Counted from the stretch's first letter, positions 7,483 to 17,599 are shown. The stretch: 64,000 nt of DNA from Drouetiella sp036703255 (GCA_036703255.1 DATNPL010000193.1:1-64000), one strand, 5' to 3'. Notes: generated by a model not told the origin, from the sequence alone. Program-made: numbers and translations.

Positions 7483-9069
7483 ATGAACGTTTTGCTTCTG
7501 TATCCCCTCTTTCCCAAAAGCTTTTGGTCATTTGAGAAAACCATAGAGTTGCTTGGACGTAAAGCGATGTTGCCGCCCTTGGGGTTGGTGACGGTGGCGG
7601 CTATCTTGCCCCAGTCCTGGGACTTTAAGATGGTCGATCGCAATGTTCGAGATGTCACCTCAGCCGAGTGGGAATGGGCAGATCTAGTGATTCTTTCTGC
7701 CATGATTGTGCAAAAAGAAGATTTGCTAGGGCAAATTCAAGAAGCAAAACGCAGAGGCAAGCGGGTAGCCGTTGGGGGGCCTTATCCGACGGCTCTGCCC
7801 CATGAGGTATCAGCCGTGGGAGCCGATTACTTGATTTTGGATGAAGGCGAGATCACCTTGCCGATGTTCGTTGAGGCGATCGAGCGGGGAGAAACCTCGG
7901 GCACTTTTCGCGCCAATGGTGAAAGACCCGATGTGACGATTACGCCCGTACCTCGCTTTGACCTGCTGGAATTTGATGCATATGCCGAGATGTCGGTACA
8001 GTTTTCGCGGGGATGCCCCTTTCAATGCGAGTTTTGCGACATTATTGTTCTCTATGGCCGCAAGCCCCGGACTAAAGCCCCTGAGCAACTGCTCAAAGAA
8101 CTCGATCGCCTCTATGAGCTGGGCTGGCGACGCAGCATCTTCATGGTGGATGACAACTTTATCGGCAACAAGCGCAACGTGAAGTTGTTTCTCAAGCAGC
8201 TTTTGCCTTGGATGATTGAGCATGACTATCCTTTCTCTTTTGCCACCGAAGCTTCGGTAGATTTGGCGCAAGATCAAGAAATGATGGACATGATGGTGCA
8301 GTGCAACTTTGGTGCCGTGTTCTTGGGAATTGAGACTCCAGACGAAGCCAGCCTCACCCTCACCCAAAAGCACCAGAACACTAGAGATTCGCTGAGTGAT
8401 GCGGTGCATGCCATCACGCGATCGGGTCTGCGCGTCATGGCAGGATTCATCATTGGCTTTGATGGCGAAAAGGCAGGGGCGGGCGATCGCATTGTCAAAT
8501 TTGTTGAACAAACCTCCATCCCTACGGCAGTCTTCAGCATGTTGCAAGCCTTGCCGGATACGGCGCTTTGGCATCGGCTGGAGAAGGAAGGACGCATGCG
8601 CAACCAGTCGGGTAACATCAACCAAACCACGTTGATGAACTTTGTGCCGACTCGGCCTTTAGAAGAAATTGCCCGTGAGTATGTCCGGGCTTTTTGTGAG
8701 CTGTATGACCCCGTAAAATTTCTCGATCGCGCCTATCGCCACTACTTGATTTTGGGTGAGGCCACCTATCCTAAGAAAGGTAAGAGAGCCAAGAAAGCCT
8801 TTAACTGGGTTGTGATTCGAGCCTTTATGATCATCTGCTGGCGGCAGGGTGTGGTGCGCGAGACGCGCTGGCAGTTCTGGCGCAATCTCTGGAACATGCA
8901 GCGCCTCAATCCGGGTGGGATTGCTCCCTATTTGGCTGTGTGCGCTCAGATTGAACATTTCTTGGAGTATCGAGCTATTGTTACCCGCGAGATTGAGGCT
9001 CAGGTGGCTGAGTTTCTAGAGCTAGAAGCCCAGAACAAAGCTGAGACTCGAGCAGAAGCGATCGTCTAG
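7483..9069 (+). CDS. B12-binding radical SAM protein (HpnP-like/DUF4070 group)
   Basis: 528 aa. The N-terminal cobalamin-binding-like Rossmann domain is at about 1-145 (YPTALPHEVSAVGADYLILDEGE). The radical SAM [4Fe-4S] cluster cysteines are C178, C182 and C185 in RGCPFQCEFC. The glycine/SAM-binding strand is EASVDLA and the ETP motif is LGIETPDEASL. A C-terminal DUF4070-like extension begins near residue 370. This layout is that of radical C-methylases such as the hopanoid 2-methylase HpnP, but related proteins have other or unknown substrates and no hopanoid gene is nearby, so I assign no symbol. GGAGG precedes the ATG and a strong terminator follows. Confidence 0.88.
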   Translation: MNVLLLYPLFPKSFWSFEKTIELLGRKAMLPPLGLVTVAAILPQSWDFKMVDRNVRDVTSAEWEWADLVILSAMIVQKEDLLGQIQEAKRRGKRVAVGGPYPTALPHEVSAVGADYLILDEGEITLPMFVEAIERGETSGTFRANGERPDVTITPVPRFDLLEFDAYAEMSVQFSRGCPFQCEFCDIIVLYGRKPRTKAPEQLLKELDRLYELGWRRSIFMVDDNFIGNKRNVKLFLKQLLPWMIEHDYPFSFATEASVDLAQDQEMMDMMVQCNFGAVFLGIETPDEASLTLTQKHQNTRDSLSDAVHAITRSGLRVMAGFIIGFDGEKAGAGDRIVKFVEQTSIPTAVFSMLQALPDTALWHRLEKEGRMRNQSGNINQTTLMNFVPTRPLEEIAREYVRAFCELYDPVKFLDRAYRHYLILGEATYPKKGKRAKKAFNWVVIRAFMIICWRQGVVRETRWQFWRNLWNMQRLNPGGIAPYLAVCAQIEHFLEYRAIVTREIEAQVAEFLELEAQNKAETRAEAIV

Positions 9070-9095
9070 GCTCTATTCCTTACGCATCTTTGAGT

Positions 9096-9127
9096 AACCC
9101 AGAACCGCTGTGATTCTGGGTTTTTTC
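9096..9127 (+). terminator. Intrinsic terminator after the radical SAM gene
   Basis: AACCCAGAA (9096-9104) pairs with TTCTGGGTT (9114-9122), followed by a T-run. It ends transcription of the radical SAM gene 27 bp after its stop codon. Confidence 0.85.
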
Positions 9128-9367
9128 TTGGGGCTTTTCTTTGAGAGAGGGCGAGATGATCTCCCATGAGTCACTCGGTTTATGTTGCAATTGATTACTG
9201 TCTGTTGCGCTCCTCCGCAAAAGTTTAAAAAATATCTGCTCAAGATATAAGTTAGATGAACATAGTTAAACCAGAACAAGGCAAGTAAAATTGCGTATTG
9301 TATGTTTGTCAGCAAGTTTTAAAGCACCGCTGTCAGACAAAGGGGCTAAACAAGAAAGGCAAAAGGT

Positions 9368-12256
9368 ATGAATCTGAGGCGTTGGCTGCTGAGACTTTGT
9401 ACATTATCGATTCAGCACAGATTTGCGCTCGGTCTTTTGCTGTTGATTGCAGCCAGCTATTGGGGCAATCTTGCACGCTGGACTCTGTTTTTCAACATTG
9501 ATTTTATTTTCGGCTCGATCGCCGCCTGGCTAGTGGTCTCCCTATATGGGGTGCGATGGGGCACTCTTGCAGGCTTTGTCGGCGGCATTTGCACTTACTT
9601 TCTCTGGCATCATCCTTACGCAGCGATAATCTTCACCTGCGAAACGCTATTTGTCGGACAGTTGTTTTACCGCTATCGCCAGAATATTGTCTTGCTAGAT
9701 GGCCTGTTTTGGCTGTTAGTTGGAATGCCCCTGATCGGATTATTCTATGGCGTGGTCTTACGAGTTGACCCAGCGCAGGTTGAGATTATTTTGTTCAAGC
9801 AGCCCATCAACGGCATTTTCAACGCGCTGATTGCCAGCCTGCTGCTGACCTATTTACCGATTCACCGCTGGTTGGGTCGTCCTCAGCTCGTGAGTACACT
9901 CACCTTTCGGCAAACCCTATTCAACGTGCTGGTTGCCTTTGTATTGCTGCCGACCTTGCTGTTGATTGTGCTGGACAGCCGTGATGTTGTGGAAAACATT
10001 AGAACGGAAGCTCAAGCAGAACTCAGTGTAGCTTCAGGACATGCCACTGCCGAACTGCGGTCTTGGTATCAGGAGCATTTGCGATCGCTGGATGAGCTGG
10101 CCTATCAAGTCACAGATACTCAACTGGCACAGTTCAGCTCCCTAGATCAAAATCTAGCATCGACTCAGCGACGGCTGACGGATTTTGTCAATCTCGTCGT
10201 GTTGGATGAAGTGGATATCCCGGTACTGTCTGACGCGACTATGGCCTTCGTCCCTTTAAGCAATCAGCCCTATTTTCAAATTGCCAAAGACACGCTGCAA
10301 CCGATTTTTTCTGATGTCTTGCCCAATTCGCTACCGCCTACCCTGATTTGGAATGTCCCGATCATTCAAGACAATCGCTTAAGCGGGATGATTATTTGCG
10401 AGATTGCGCTCGACAGCATTAAGGCCATCTTGGAACGCAATGCAGAGGAACAACAGGTTGATATGACGCTAATAGGGCGTAACGCTTCAGCCCTTGCCAG
10501 CACGCTACCCGATCTCTTGCCCGGTCTTCCCTTCGATCGCCGCCAAAATGGCACCCTCGAATGGCTCGGTTCTCAGACCTATCAGTGGTTTCCGACGCAA
10601 GCTAGCCCACTCGTCATGGTGCGCTGGATGAAATCTTCCTTTGTTCAGGAATCGTACATTGTGACAGGTTTGCCTTGGACGCTGATTGCCGAATTTTCTG
10701 CTGCGCCAAACGTGCGCTACATCCAAAGTATTTTTTCTCGAAATTTGGCTATTGTGCTGGCGATCGCCAGCCTAGCGCTGATGTTTTCGGCGTTGGTTAG
10801 CCGTCAAATGGTGCGCCCGCTGTCTCAGCTCGCACAGGCAACGACCAACTTGCCCGACAAGCTGCTTGCCGGAAGCCCGATCGATTGGAGCGAGAGTCAA
10901 GTGACTGAAATTGCGTTTTTAGTCCGCAACTTTAGAACCATGTCTACCCAGCTCTCGCATCAATTTCAAGAGGTGCGGCAGGTCTTGAACTATGAGTCTC
11001 TGTTAAAGCGCATCACCGATAAAGTCCGCGATAGCCTGGATGAATCCCAAATTTTGCAGACTGCTGTGCAGGAGTTGGGGCAGGGGTTGAGTGTAATCTG
11101 CTGCGATGCGGCACTCTACAACATAGAACAGACGATATCTACAATTTGTTATGAATACACCACGCTGCTGCCTCCGGCTCAGGGAGCTGTATTTCAAATA
11201 CTGGATGAGTTCTCGGAGGTCTATACGCATCTGTTGCGAGGTGAGTACTGTCAGTTTAGTGCTATTTCTCCCTTTACCGTTCGTTCCTTGGCTAAGCGGT
11301 TTACGATTCTGGCCTGCCCGATCGTCGATGACCAAAGGGTACTGGGAGATTTATGGCTGTTTAAGCCGCGAGAGAAGGTATTTAGTGATGCAGAAATTCG
11401 GTTAGTGCAACAGGTGGCGAATCAATGTGCGATCGCTCTGCGTCAGGCAAGGCTCTATCAGGCCGCTCAGATTCAGGTCAAGGCTTTGGAAGAGTTAAAT
11501 CACCTCAAGGATGACTTTTTGAGTACCGTTTCGCATGAGCTGCGAACCCCGATTACGAATATAAAAATGGCGATTAAAATGCTGAAATTGACAAGCCAGG
11601 AGGAGCGACGAGAAACATACTTTAAGATCTTGGAAGTGGAATGCGATCGCGAAGCTGATTTGATTGACGATTTACTGGATTTGCAGCGACTAGCATCGGG
11701 CACCACAGCCCTTAACTTAGAACCGATTTATTTGCAGGACTGGGTGACGCATATTGTCGAATCTTTTCAAGAGCGCACCCGCAACCGGGAACAAATTTTG
11801 CAGATCGAAATTCCGGATGAGCTACCGATCATTACCTCCGACTCTCTCTGCCTGGAGCGGATTTTAACAGAACTGCTCAACAACGCCTGCAAGTATACGC
11901 CGCCGGGGGAGCAGATCAAAGTTTCTGCCAGAACCGTTGCTAGTGAAGTGCCGGGTGGCGCGACCCGAGACAGGCCATCTGCTGACGGCTATTCCCAAAC
12001 CCCGCTGTTTGTCTTAGATGTGTGCAACTCAGGCGTAGAAATTCCTGCCAGTGAACTAGACCATATTTTTGAGAAGTTTTATCGGGTGCCGGGGGGCGAT
12101 CGCTGGAAACAAGGCGGCACTGGGCTGGGGCTGACGCTGGTACAAAAGATGGCGGAACACTTGGGCGGCAGTATTCATGTAGCCAGCGCTGCCCAACGAA
12201 CCTGTTTTACGGTTGAACTCCCTGTTGTTCTTTTTTCTAGCAAAATAGAGCGCTAG
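9368..12256 (+). CDS. Membrane sensor histidine kinase (multi-TM, HAMP, GAF)
   Basis: 962 aa. Residues about 14-170 hold five or six membrane helices resembling MASE-type sensors. A further helix at about 188-205 leads into an extracytoplasmic region (about 205-445), then a helix at about 455-475 (IVLAIASLALMFSAL) and a HAMP linker to about 535. A GAF-like domain spans about 560-690. The dimerisation domain has STVSHELRTP with H723, and the ATPase has ELLNNACKYTPP (N box) and GGTGLGLTLV (G2 box), so the kinase is intact. It ends with kinase domains and no receiver. Immediately downstream is a second, hybrid kinase, and the two may signal together. The ligand is unknown. Confidence 0.92.
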   Translation: MNLRRWLLRLCTLSIQHRFALGLLLLIAASYWGNLARWTLFFNIDFIFGSIAAWLVVSLYGVRWGTLAGFVGGICTYFLWHHPYAAIIFTCETLFVGQLFYRYRQNIVLLDGLFWLLVGMPLIGLFYGVVLRVDPAQVEIILFKQPINGIFNALIASLLLTYLPIHRWLGRPQLVSTLTFRQTLFNVLVAFVLLPTLLLIVLDSRDVVENIRTEAQAELSVASGHATAELRSWYQEHLRSLDELAYQVTDTQLAQFSSLDQNLASTQRRLTDFVNLVVLDEVDIPVLSDATMAFVPLSNQPYFQIAKDTLQPIFSDVLPNSLPPTLIWNVPIIQDNRLSGMIICEIALDSIKAILERNAEEQQVDMTLIGRNASALASTLPDLLPGLPFDRRQNGTLEWLGSQTYQWFPTQASPLVMVRWMKSSFVQESYIVTGLPWTLIAEFSAAPNVRYIQSIFSRNLAIVLAIASLALMFSALVSRQMVRPLSQLAQATTNLPDKLLAGSPIDWSESQVTEIAFLVRNFRTMSTQLSHQFQEVRQVLNYESLLKRITDKVRDSLDESQILQTAVQELGQGLSVICCDAALYNIEQTISTICYEYTTLLPPAQGAVFQILDEFSEVYTHLLRGEYCQFSAISPFTVRSLAKRFTILACPIVDDQRVLGDLWLFKPREKVFSDAEIRLVQQVANQCAIALRQARLYQAAQIQVKALEELNHLKDDFLSTVSHELRTPITNIKMAIKMLKLTSQEERRETYFKILEVECDREADLIDDLLDLQRLASGTTALNLEPIYLQDWVTHIVESFQERTRNREQILQIEIPDELPIITSDSLCLERILTELLNNACKYTPPGEQIKVSARTVASEVPGGATRDRPSADGYSQTPLFVLDVCNSGVEIPASELDHIFEKFYRVPGGDRWKQGGTGLGLTLVQKMAEHLGGSIHVASAAQRTCFTVELPVVLFSSKIER

Positions 12257-12268
12257 CAAAATAGAGCG
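12237..12268 (+). repeat. 16-bp tandem duplication across a stop codon
   Basis: CTAGCAAAATAGAGCG occurs twice in a row (12237-12252 and 12253-12268). The TAG at 12254-12256 in the second copy is the stop of the histidine kinase. A replication-slip duplication probably set the present C-terminus SSKIER. Confidence 0.8.
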
Positions 12269-12370
12269 CTGCCTGCCGTGATTCCAGTTATGCAGCTTTT
12301 TGCCCTGACCGCTTAGACTGAGGCTAGTCATTCAAAATCACTTCATATGCATTAGTGAGAGGGTGAAGTC

Positions 12371-15300
12371 ATGGCTCTTTTAAGAAATAGGTGGCTGTGG
12401 CGGCAAGCTTTGCATTTCAAGTCATGGCTTAGGCAACTCGACTCCTCTCGCTATTTAGCGCAGTATGTTACTTTTATTTACCTCTTGATCAGCGTTGTTT
12501 GGATTGTCTGGTCTGATGCCGTTTTAGCTTCATTGTCTGCATCGACAGAGGCTCTGACCCGGCTGCAAACCCTCAAGGGCTGGTTTTTTGTCGGCTGTAC
12601 GGGCTTGCTGCTCTATGGGTTGATTCGGCAAGGGGTCGAACGGCGACGATATAACCATCGGCTGCTCCAGAGCATCATTAACTCCACCCATGATGCCATT
12701 TTCGTCAAAGATATTCAGGGTCGTTTTCTAGTCGTGAACACGACTGCGGCTCAGCTACTCGGTTCGCATCCTGATGAGATTGTGGGAAAGAAGGTCGATG
12801 ATCTTTTGCCACCGCAAGAGACTCAACCCCTGCAATGGGTTGAACAAGAGACTTTTAGAACGGGACAGCCGCAAGAAATTGAGCAATTGCTGACGATCGA
12901 GAATCAACCGCGCTGGTTTTTGGCGATTCAAAGCTTATGGTTAGACGATCGCTCTAGACCGATCGGGATTGTGAGCATCACCCGAGATATCACGCGGCGA
13001 AAGCAGGCAGAGACGGCGCTGCGAGAAAACGAAGAGCGGCTCCGTTTGGCGCTGACAGCGGCGAACCAAGGACTCTATGACCTCAATATTCAGACGGGCG
13101 AAGCCATCGTCAATTCAGAATATGCCACGATGCTGGGCTACGATCCAGCCAACTTTCACGAAACCAATGCGGAGTGGCTCGCGCGGCTACACCCAGACGA
13201 TCGCGAGACGGTTGCTCAGATCTACCGAGCCTATATCGCTGGCGAGATTTCAGAATACAAGACAGAATTTCGCTCGCTGACCCAGACCGGGGAATGGAAG
13301 TGGATTCTTTCTTTGGGAAAAGTTGTGGCCTGGAATGAGCAGGGTCAGCCGCTGCGGATGATAGGTACCCACACGGATATCAGCGATCGCAAGCAGGTAG
13401 AAGCCGAGCTACAGCGATCGCAACTGCTGCGGGTCGAGCTAAGGCTGCTGGAAAACATTTTTGAGATCATTCTTGCAGGCTATTGGGATTGGGATATTCC
13501 GGGCAATCGGGAATATTTAAGTCCGACCTTTAAGCGAATGTTTGGCTATGAAGATCACGAGTTGCCCAACCGACCCGAAACCTGGCAACGTCTGATTTTT
13601 GCAGAAGATTTGACCAAGGCAATGGATAGCTTTGAGCGGCATATTCGCACGCGGGGACAAAGCCCTTTTTATAACGAAGTGAGGTATCGCCATAAAGATG
13701 GTTCGACCATTTGGGTGATTTGCTCGGGGCGGGTGATTGAGTGGGATGCTGAGGGCAATCCTCTGCGGGCGATCGGCTGTCATATCAACATTAGCGATCG
13801 CAAGCGCGTTGAGGAAGCGCTGCAAGATAGCGAACGTCGCTTCAGGGCGGTGTTTAATCAACAGTTTCAATTTATGGCGATCCTCAACCCAGATGGCACG
13901 GTCATTGAAGTCAACCAGACCTGCTTAAAGATTACAGGTATGGCGATCGAGCAAGTTCTGGGATGCAAATTTTGGGAAACGCCCTGGTTTAATCATCGGC
14001 CCCAGATACAAGCCCGCTGGCAGGCGGGAATTGCGGCGGTGACTAGCGGTGGCGATCCAGTGACGGGAGAAGTAGAGTACAGTCTGGCGGATGGCACCAC
14101 CCAGTTTGCCACTTACGCCATCACGGGCCTCAAGGATGACAGGGGCAAGGTGGTCAACATTATCGTTGAGGGAGAAGGATCAGACTTCACCAAGCGTAAA
14201 CGAGCTGAGGCTGAGCTACAGCACACCAACGAACAGTTAGCCCATGCCAATGCCGAACTCGCCCGCGCCACTCGTCTCAAAGATGAATTTTTGGCCAGCA
14301 TGAGTCACGAGCTGAGGACGCCACTCACCGCCATTTTGGGCATGTCTGAAATGCTAGAGCGCAAAATTTATGGCGAACTGAATGAGAAACAACAGCAATA
14401 TGTTGAGATCATTTCCCAGAGCGGGATGCATTTGCTGACGCTGATCAACGATATTTTAGACCTGGCAAAAATTGAGACGGGCAAGCTAGAACTGCATGTA
14501 GCACCCACCTCCGTTCAAGCCTTATGCAGCTCTAGCTTGAGCTTTGTCCAGCAGGCTGCCCAAGAGAGAAATATCAAGCTGGAGACTTATATTCCGCCAG
14601 AGATCGATGTGATCCAGGTGGATGAGTTGCGGATGCGGCAGGCATTGATCAATCTGCTCAGTAATGCGGTCAAATTTACGCCAGAAGGCGGAAAGGTTTC
14701 TCTAGAAGCCAAGCGCGATCGCCTTCAGCGGATCATTCAATTTAATGTTGTGGATACGGGCATCGGCATCGCTCCAAACGACATCCCCAAACTGTTTCAG
14801 TCTTTTGTACAAATTGATAGCAGCCTGAGCCGTCAATATGATGGCACAGGGCTGGGGCTGGCTTTGGTCAAGCAAATTGTGGAGCTGCATCAAGGCAAGG
14901 TCGATGTAGTGAGTGCGGTGGGGCGAGGCAGCTGTTTTACCGTCACGTTACCCACCTATGCAACTTGCGACCTCATGCCGAAGGCTGACTCCAGGCTGGC
15001 TGAGGCGGAACCGAATTTTGCAGGGCGATCGCTGTCAGCGCCTGACGCTCCCTCTTCAAAGTCATTGCTTTCAGAAGCTTCGCCGGGTCAGCCTCTAATC
15101 TTGCTGGCAGAAGATAACCAGGCCAATATCGACATGTTCTCGCATTACTTATCGGGCTGTGGGTTTCGGCTCGTGATTGCCACCCACGGGCAAGAAGCCG
15201 TGGATTTGACCCATCAGCATCGGCCAGACCTGATTCTTATGGATATTCAGATGCCAGGGATGAACGGCCTAGAGGCGATCGAGCAGATTCGAGCCGATCG

Positions 15301-15475
15301 CGCGTTGGCTCAGGTGCCTATTATTGCGCTGACGGCTTTGGCTATGGCTGGCGATCGAGAAAAATGTCTGGCGGCAGGAGCGGTGGAATATTTTGCCAAG
15401 CCTGTTTCTCTCAGGCATTTGACGCTGACGATTGAGAGTCTGCTGTCTGGCTCACGCTCTGGAGCCAATGCGTAA
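12371..15475 (+). CDS. Hybrid sensor histidine kinase with four PAS domains and a receiver
   Basis: 1034 aa. Two membrane helices lie in the first 92 residues (TFIYLLISVVWIVWSDAVL and FFVGCTGLLLYGLI). Four PAS/PAC units follow at about 97-215, 217-340, 350-480 and 485-612 (each ending in the ITRDITRRK or DISDRKQ type linker), then a coiled-coil, HisKA with SMSHELRTP (H646), and HATPase (LINLLSNAVKFTPEGG, DGTGLGLALV). A C-terminal receiver carries the acceptor D958 in LILMDIQMPGMNG, with LTALAMAG and YFAKPVS completing the site. All catalytic residues are present. It lies 115 bp after the GAF kinase in the same direction. No DNA-binding regulator is adjacent, so the output is unknown. Confidence 0.93.
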   Translation: MALLRNRWLWRQALHFKSWLRQLDSSRYLAQYVTFIYLLISVVWIVWSDAVLASLSASTEALTRLQTLKGWFFVGCTGLLLYGLIRQGVERRRYNHRLLQSIINSTHDAIFVKDIQGRFLVVNTTAAQLLGSHPDEIVGKKVDDLLPPQETQPLQWVEQETFRTGQPQEIEQLLTIENQPRWFLAIQSLWLDDRSRPIGIVSITRDITRRKQAETALRENEERLRLALTAANQGLYDLNIQTGEAIVNSEYATMLGYDPANFHETNAEWLARLHPDDRETVAQIYRAYIAGEISEYKTEFRSLTQTGEWKWILSLGKVVAWNEQGQPLRMIGTHTDISDRKQVEAELQRSQLLRVELRLLENIFEIILAGYWDWDIPGNREYLSPTFKRMFGYEDHELPNRPETWQRLIFAEDLTKAMDSFERHIRTRGQSPFYNEVRYRHKDGSTIWVICSGRVIEWDAEGNPLRAIGCHINISDRKRVEEALQDSERRFRAVFNQQFQFMAILNPDGTVIEVNQTCLKITGMAIEQVLGCKFWETPWFNHRPQIQARWQAGIAAVTSGGDPVTGEVEYSLADGTTQFATYAITGLKDDRGKVVNIIVEGEGSDFTKRKRAEAELQHTNEQLAHANAELARATRLKDEFLASMSHELRTPLTAILGMSEMLERKIYGELNEKQQQYVEIISQSGMHLLTLINDILDLAKIETGKLELHVAPTSVQALCSSSLSFVQQAAQERNIKLETYIPPEIDVIQVDELRMRQALINLLSNAVKFTPEGGKVSLEAKRDRLQRIIQFNVVDTGIGIAPNDIPKLFQSFVQIDSSLSRQYDGTGLGLALVKQIVELHQGKVDVVSAVGRGSCFTVTLPTYATCDLMPKADSRLAEAEPNFAGRSLSAPDAPSSKSLLSEASPGQPLILLAEDNQANIDMFSHYLSGCGFRLVIATHGQEAVDLTHQHRPDLILMDIQMPGMNGLEAIEQIRADRALAQVPIIALTALAMAGDREKCLAAGAVEYFAKPVSLRHLTLTIESLLSGSRSGANA

Positions 15476-15501
15476 TTTAGCACTGGGTCGTGGTCTTCAC
15501 G

Positions 15502-15552
15502 TAAGGATTTTTTGTGGCGTAGGGCTTTGCCCTACGCCACAAAAAATCCTTA
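15502..15552. repeat. 24-bp perfect hairpin between convergent genes
   Basis: The arms 15502-15525 and 15529-15552 are exact reverse complements with a 3-nt ttt loop. The base of the stem is A/T-rich (TAAGGATTTTTTG) and the tip G/C-rich (GGCGTAGGGC). It probably terminates the plus-strand kinase gene and belongs to the structural hairpin family of this window. Confidence 0.85.
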
Positions 15553-15596
15553 CCCTTTTAGGACTACCCAGCACTATAAGGCATTGCTTAATCCGG

Positions 15597-15646
15597 CCAT
15601 AAAATTTATGTTGAGAGGCGCGTGCCTCTCAACATAAATTTTATGG
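15597..15646. repeat. 23-bp perfect hairpin abutting serS
   Basis: The arms 15597-15619 and 15624-15646 are exact reverse complements with the loop gcgt. It ends 1 bp before the serS stop codon, so it would fold immediately after translation of SerS and probably terminates it. The arm sequence is unlike that of the neighbour at 15502-15552 but the architecture is the same. Confidence 0.85.
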
Positions 15647-15647
15647 G

Positions 15648-16946
15648 TTAGAGCACTGCTCGACCCAGATAGGGCTGCAATACATCAGGGACTTGCACCG
15701 TGCCATCGGGCTGCTGATAGTTTTCCAAAATAGCGGCCATCGTGCGACCGACCGCTAGGCCAGAACCATTGAGGCTATGGACAAACTGCGTTCCTTTCTT
15801 GCCCGCCTCTTTGAAGCGGATATTGCTGCGACGCGCCTGAAAATCCATGCAGTTAGAGCAGCTAGAGATTTCCCGGTATTTGCCTGCCGAGGGTAGCCAA
15901 ACTTCGATGTCGTAGGTTTTGGTGGCGGCAAAGCCCAGATCGCCCGTGCAGAGAGAAATGACGCGATAGGGCAGCTTTAAGGCTTGCAAAATGCTTTCGG
16001 CCTGCTTCAGCAGCGTTTCATGCTCTTGCTCGGAGGTATCTGGGTGAACAAACTTAAACATCTCGACTTTGTTGAACTGGTGCAGACGGATGAGTCCGCG
16101 TGTGTCTCGGCCATAGCTGCCTGCCTCGCGCCGAAAGCAGGGAGTATAGGCACAGTAGTGCAAGGGCAGCTCCTCAGCCGAGAGAATTTCGTCTCGGTAG
16201 AGGCTGTTGATTGCCACCTCAGATGTGGGGATGAGCCAGAGATCATCGCGATCGCACTTAAAGGCTTCTTCGGCAAATTTGGGCAACTGCCCTGAGGCCG
16301 TCATCGACTGACTGTTTGCCAGAAAGGGGGGAATGATCTCGGTAAAGCCTGCCTGCGTATGCTGCGCCAGCATGAACTGAATCAAGGCTCTCTCTAAGGC
16401 CGCACCAGCCCCCAGCAATGCCACAAAGCGGCTTTGGGCAATTTTGGTAGCACGCTCAAAGTTGAGAATTCCCAGCTTTTCACCGATCTCCCAATGGGGC
16501 AAAATGTCGGGATTAGCGGGGATGTACTCGTTGCCCCAGCGGTGCAGCTCTACGTTTTCGTCTTCGTCTTTGCCGACAGGGGTGGTGGCGCTGGGCAGGT
16601 TGGGCAGGGTGAGCAAGATTGCCTGAATCTGCTCTTTTAAGTCTTTTTCGCGCGGCTCTAGGTTCGCTAGCTCTGCCTTGACCTGGTTGCCCTGATCGCG
16701 AAGCGCCTGAATTTCGGCCTGGACTGCGGCATCAGCAGACTTGGCTGCGGACTGCATCTTTTGCCCGACGCGCTTGCCGATTTCGTTGCTCTCGGCCTGA
16801 AGCTTCGATCGCTCCATTTCTATCTCGCGCTGCTGGCGATCGAGTTCGAGAACGGGCTGGATATCGTAGCTGCCCGATCGTGAATTGAGGCGAGCTTGAA
16901 CTTGCTCTGGGTTTTCCCGTAGCTGCTTGAGATCGATCACGGTCAT
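15648..16946 (-). CDS. serS: Seryl-tRNA synthetase
   Basis: 432 aa, the normal length for the bacterial enzyme that charges tRNA-Ser. The N-terminal coiled-coil tRNA-binding arm covers about 30-110 (EMERSKLQAESNEIGKRVGQK and onward). The class II core follows: TSEVAINSLYRDE, motif 2 in CFRREAGSYGRDTRGLIRLHQF, the serine-site region EVWLPSAGKYREISSCSNCMDFQARR, and motif 3 in NGSGLAVGRTMAAILENYQ. The start ATG at 16946 (MTVIDLKQLRENPE) is the standard SerS N-terminus. It is transcribed alone and converges on the hybrid kinase. Confidence 0.98.
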   Translation of the reverse strand: MTVIDLKQLRENPEQVQARLNSRSGSYDIQPVLELDRQQREIEMERSKLQAESNEIGKRVGQKMQSAAKSADAAVQAEIQALRDQGNQVKAELANLEPREKDLKEQIQAILLTLPNLPSATTPVGKDEDENVELHRWGNEYIPANPDILPHWEIGEKLGILNFERATKIAQSRFVALLGAGAALERALIQFMLAQHTQAGFTEIIPPFLANSQSMTASGQLPKFAEEAFKCDRDDLWLIPTSEVAINSLYRDEILSAEELPLHYCAYTPCFRREAGSYGRDTRGLIRLHQFNKVEMFKFVHPDTSEQEHETLLKQAESILQALKLPYRVISLCTGDLGFAATKTYDIEVWLPSAGKYREISSCSNCMDFQARRSNIRFKEAGKKGTQFVHSLNGSGLAVGRTMAAILENYQQPDGTVQVPDVLQPYLGRAVL

Positions 16947-17137
16947 TCCTTCGGATCGTTACCAATAGATCAGCATAGCTTTTATGGGGGCGATCGGCGA
17001 CGGAGATTGGGAGATTTCTATGAAAGAGGCAGTAGAGGATGCTTGAAAAGTTCAACTATCGGTAGCGAAACGTTTCAGGTTCCCCTTCAAAAGCTACGGT
17101 GTACACAGATCTCAGACAAGATTTCAAAGTCCTGCAA

Positions 17138-17213
17138 GATCCCCCTGAATCCCCCTTAAAAAGGGGGACTTTGATTCCGGTTCCCCCTTTTTTAAGGGGG
17201 GTTAGGGGGGATC
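17138..17213. repeat. REP/MITE-like palindrome (CCCCCTTAAAAAGGGGG type)
   Basis: A composite inverted repeat. GATCCCCCTGAATCCCCCTT at the left is mirrored by AAGGGGGGTTAGGGGGGATC at the right, and each half contains an internal CCCCCTT...AAGGGGG hairpin. A decayed second copy runs from about 17255 to 17375 (shared gggggactttga and a later TTCCCCAATCTTGA/caatggggagattgggg pair). Such elements are common between genes in filamentous cyanobacteria. The rest of 16947-17398 shows nothing else. Confidence 0.75.
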
Positions 17214-17398
17214 AAACCCATTGCAGCCAACAATAAAACACTTGTGTGCACAACATAGCTTCAAAAGGGGGACTTTGAATTCATTTTCCGGCATTGCTGG
17301 AGGCAAGGCTAAATGCCCCCTAATTTCCCCAATCTTGAAGGACTTTGAGTTTGGGCAGTTCCTCACAATGGGGAGATTGGGGGCGAAATTGCCAGCTC

Positions 17399-17599
17399 TT
17401 ACCGCACCAGTATCGTCATATATTTGCCGTTGCCAAAGGGTAACGGAATAATGGGCGTGAACTTGGCGCGATCGTCCGTTAATCGCTTGACGTAGCATTC
17501 GTTGATCAAATGCGTCACTTGGTCGCGGGTGCCAATGATCCAGAACTGCGGGCGATCGGCAGGATGGTCTGTCAGCAGTTCGTTGAACTCTGTCGTCAT
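17399..17599 (-). CDS. Small conserved-looking hypothetical protein
   Basis: 66 aa, well-mixed composition (MTTEFNELLTDHPADRPQFW, then IIGTRDQVTHLINECYVKRL), with no membrane helix and no known motif. AAGGT lies about 8 bp before the ATG. The balanced composition and good start make it more credible than the random frames around it. It sits alone among repeats, and the following 545 bp upstream carry the 40-bp repeat. Confidence 0.6.
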   Translation of the reverse strand: MTTEFNELLTDHPADRPQFWIIGTRDQVTHLINECYVKRLTDDRAKFTPIIPLPFGNGKYMTILVR

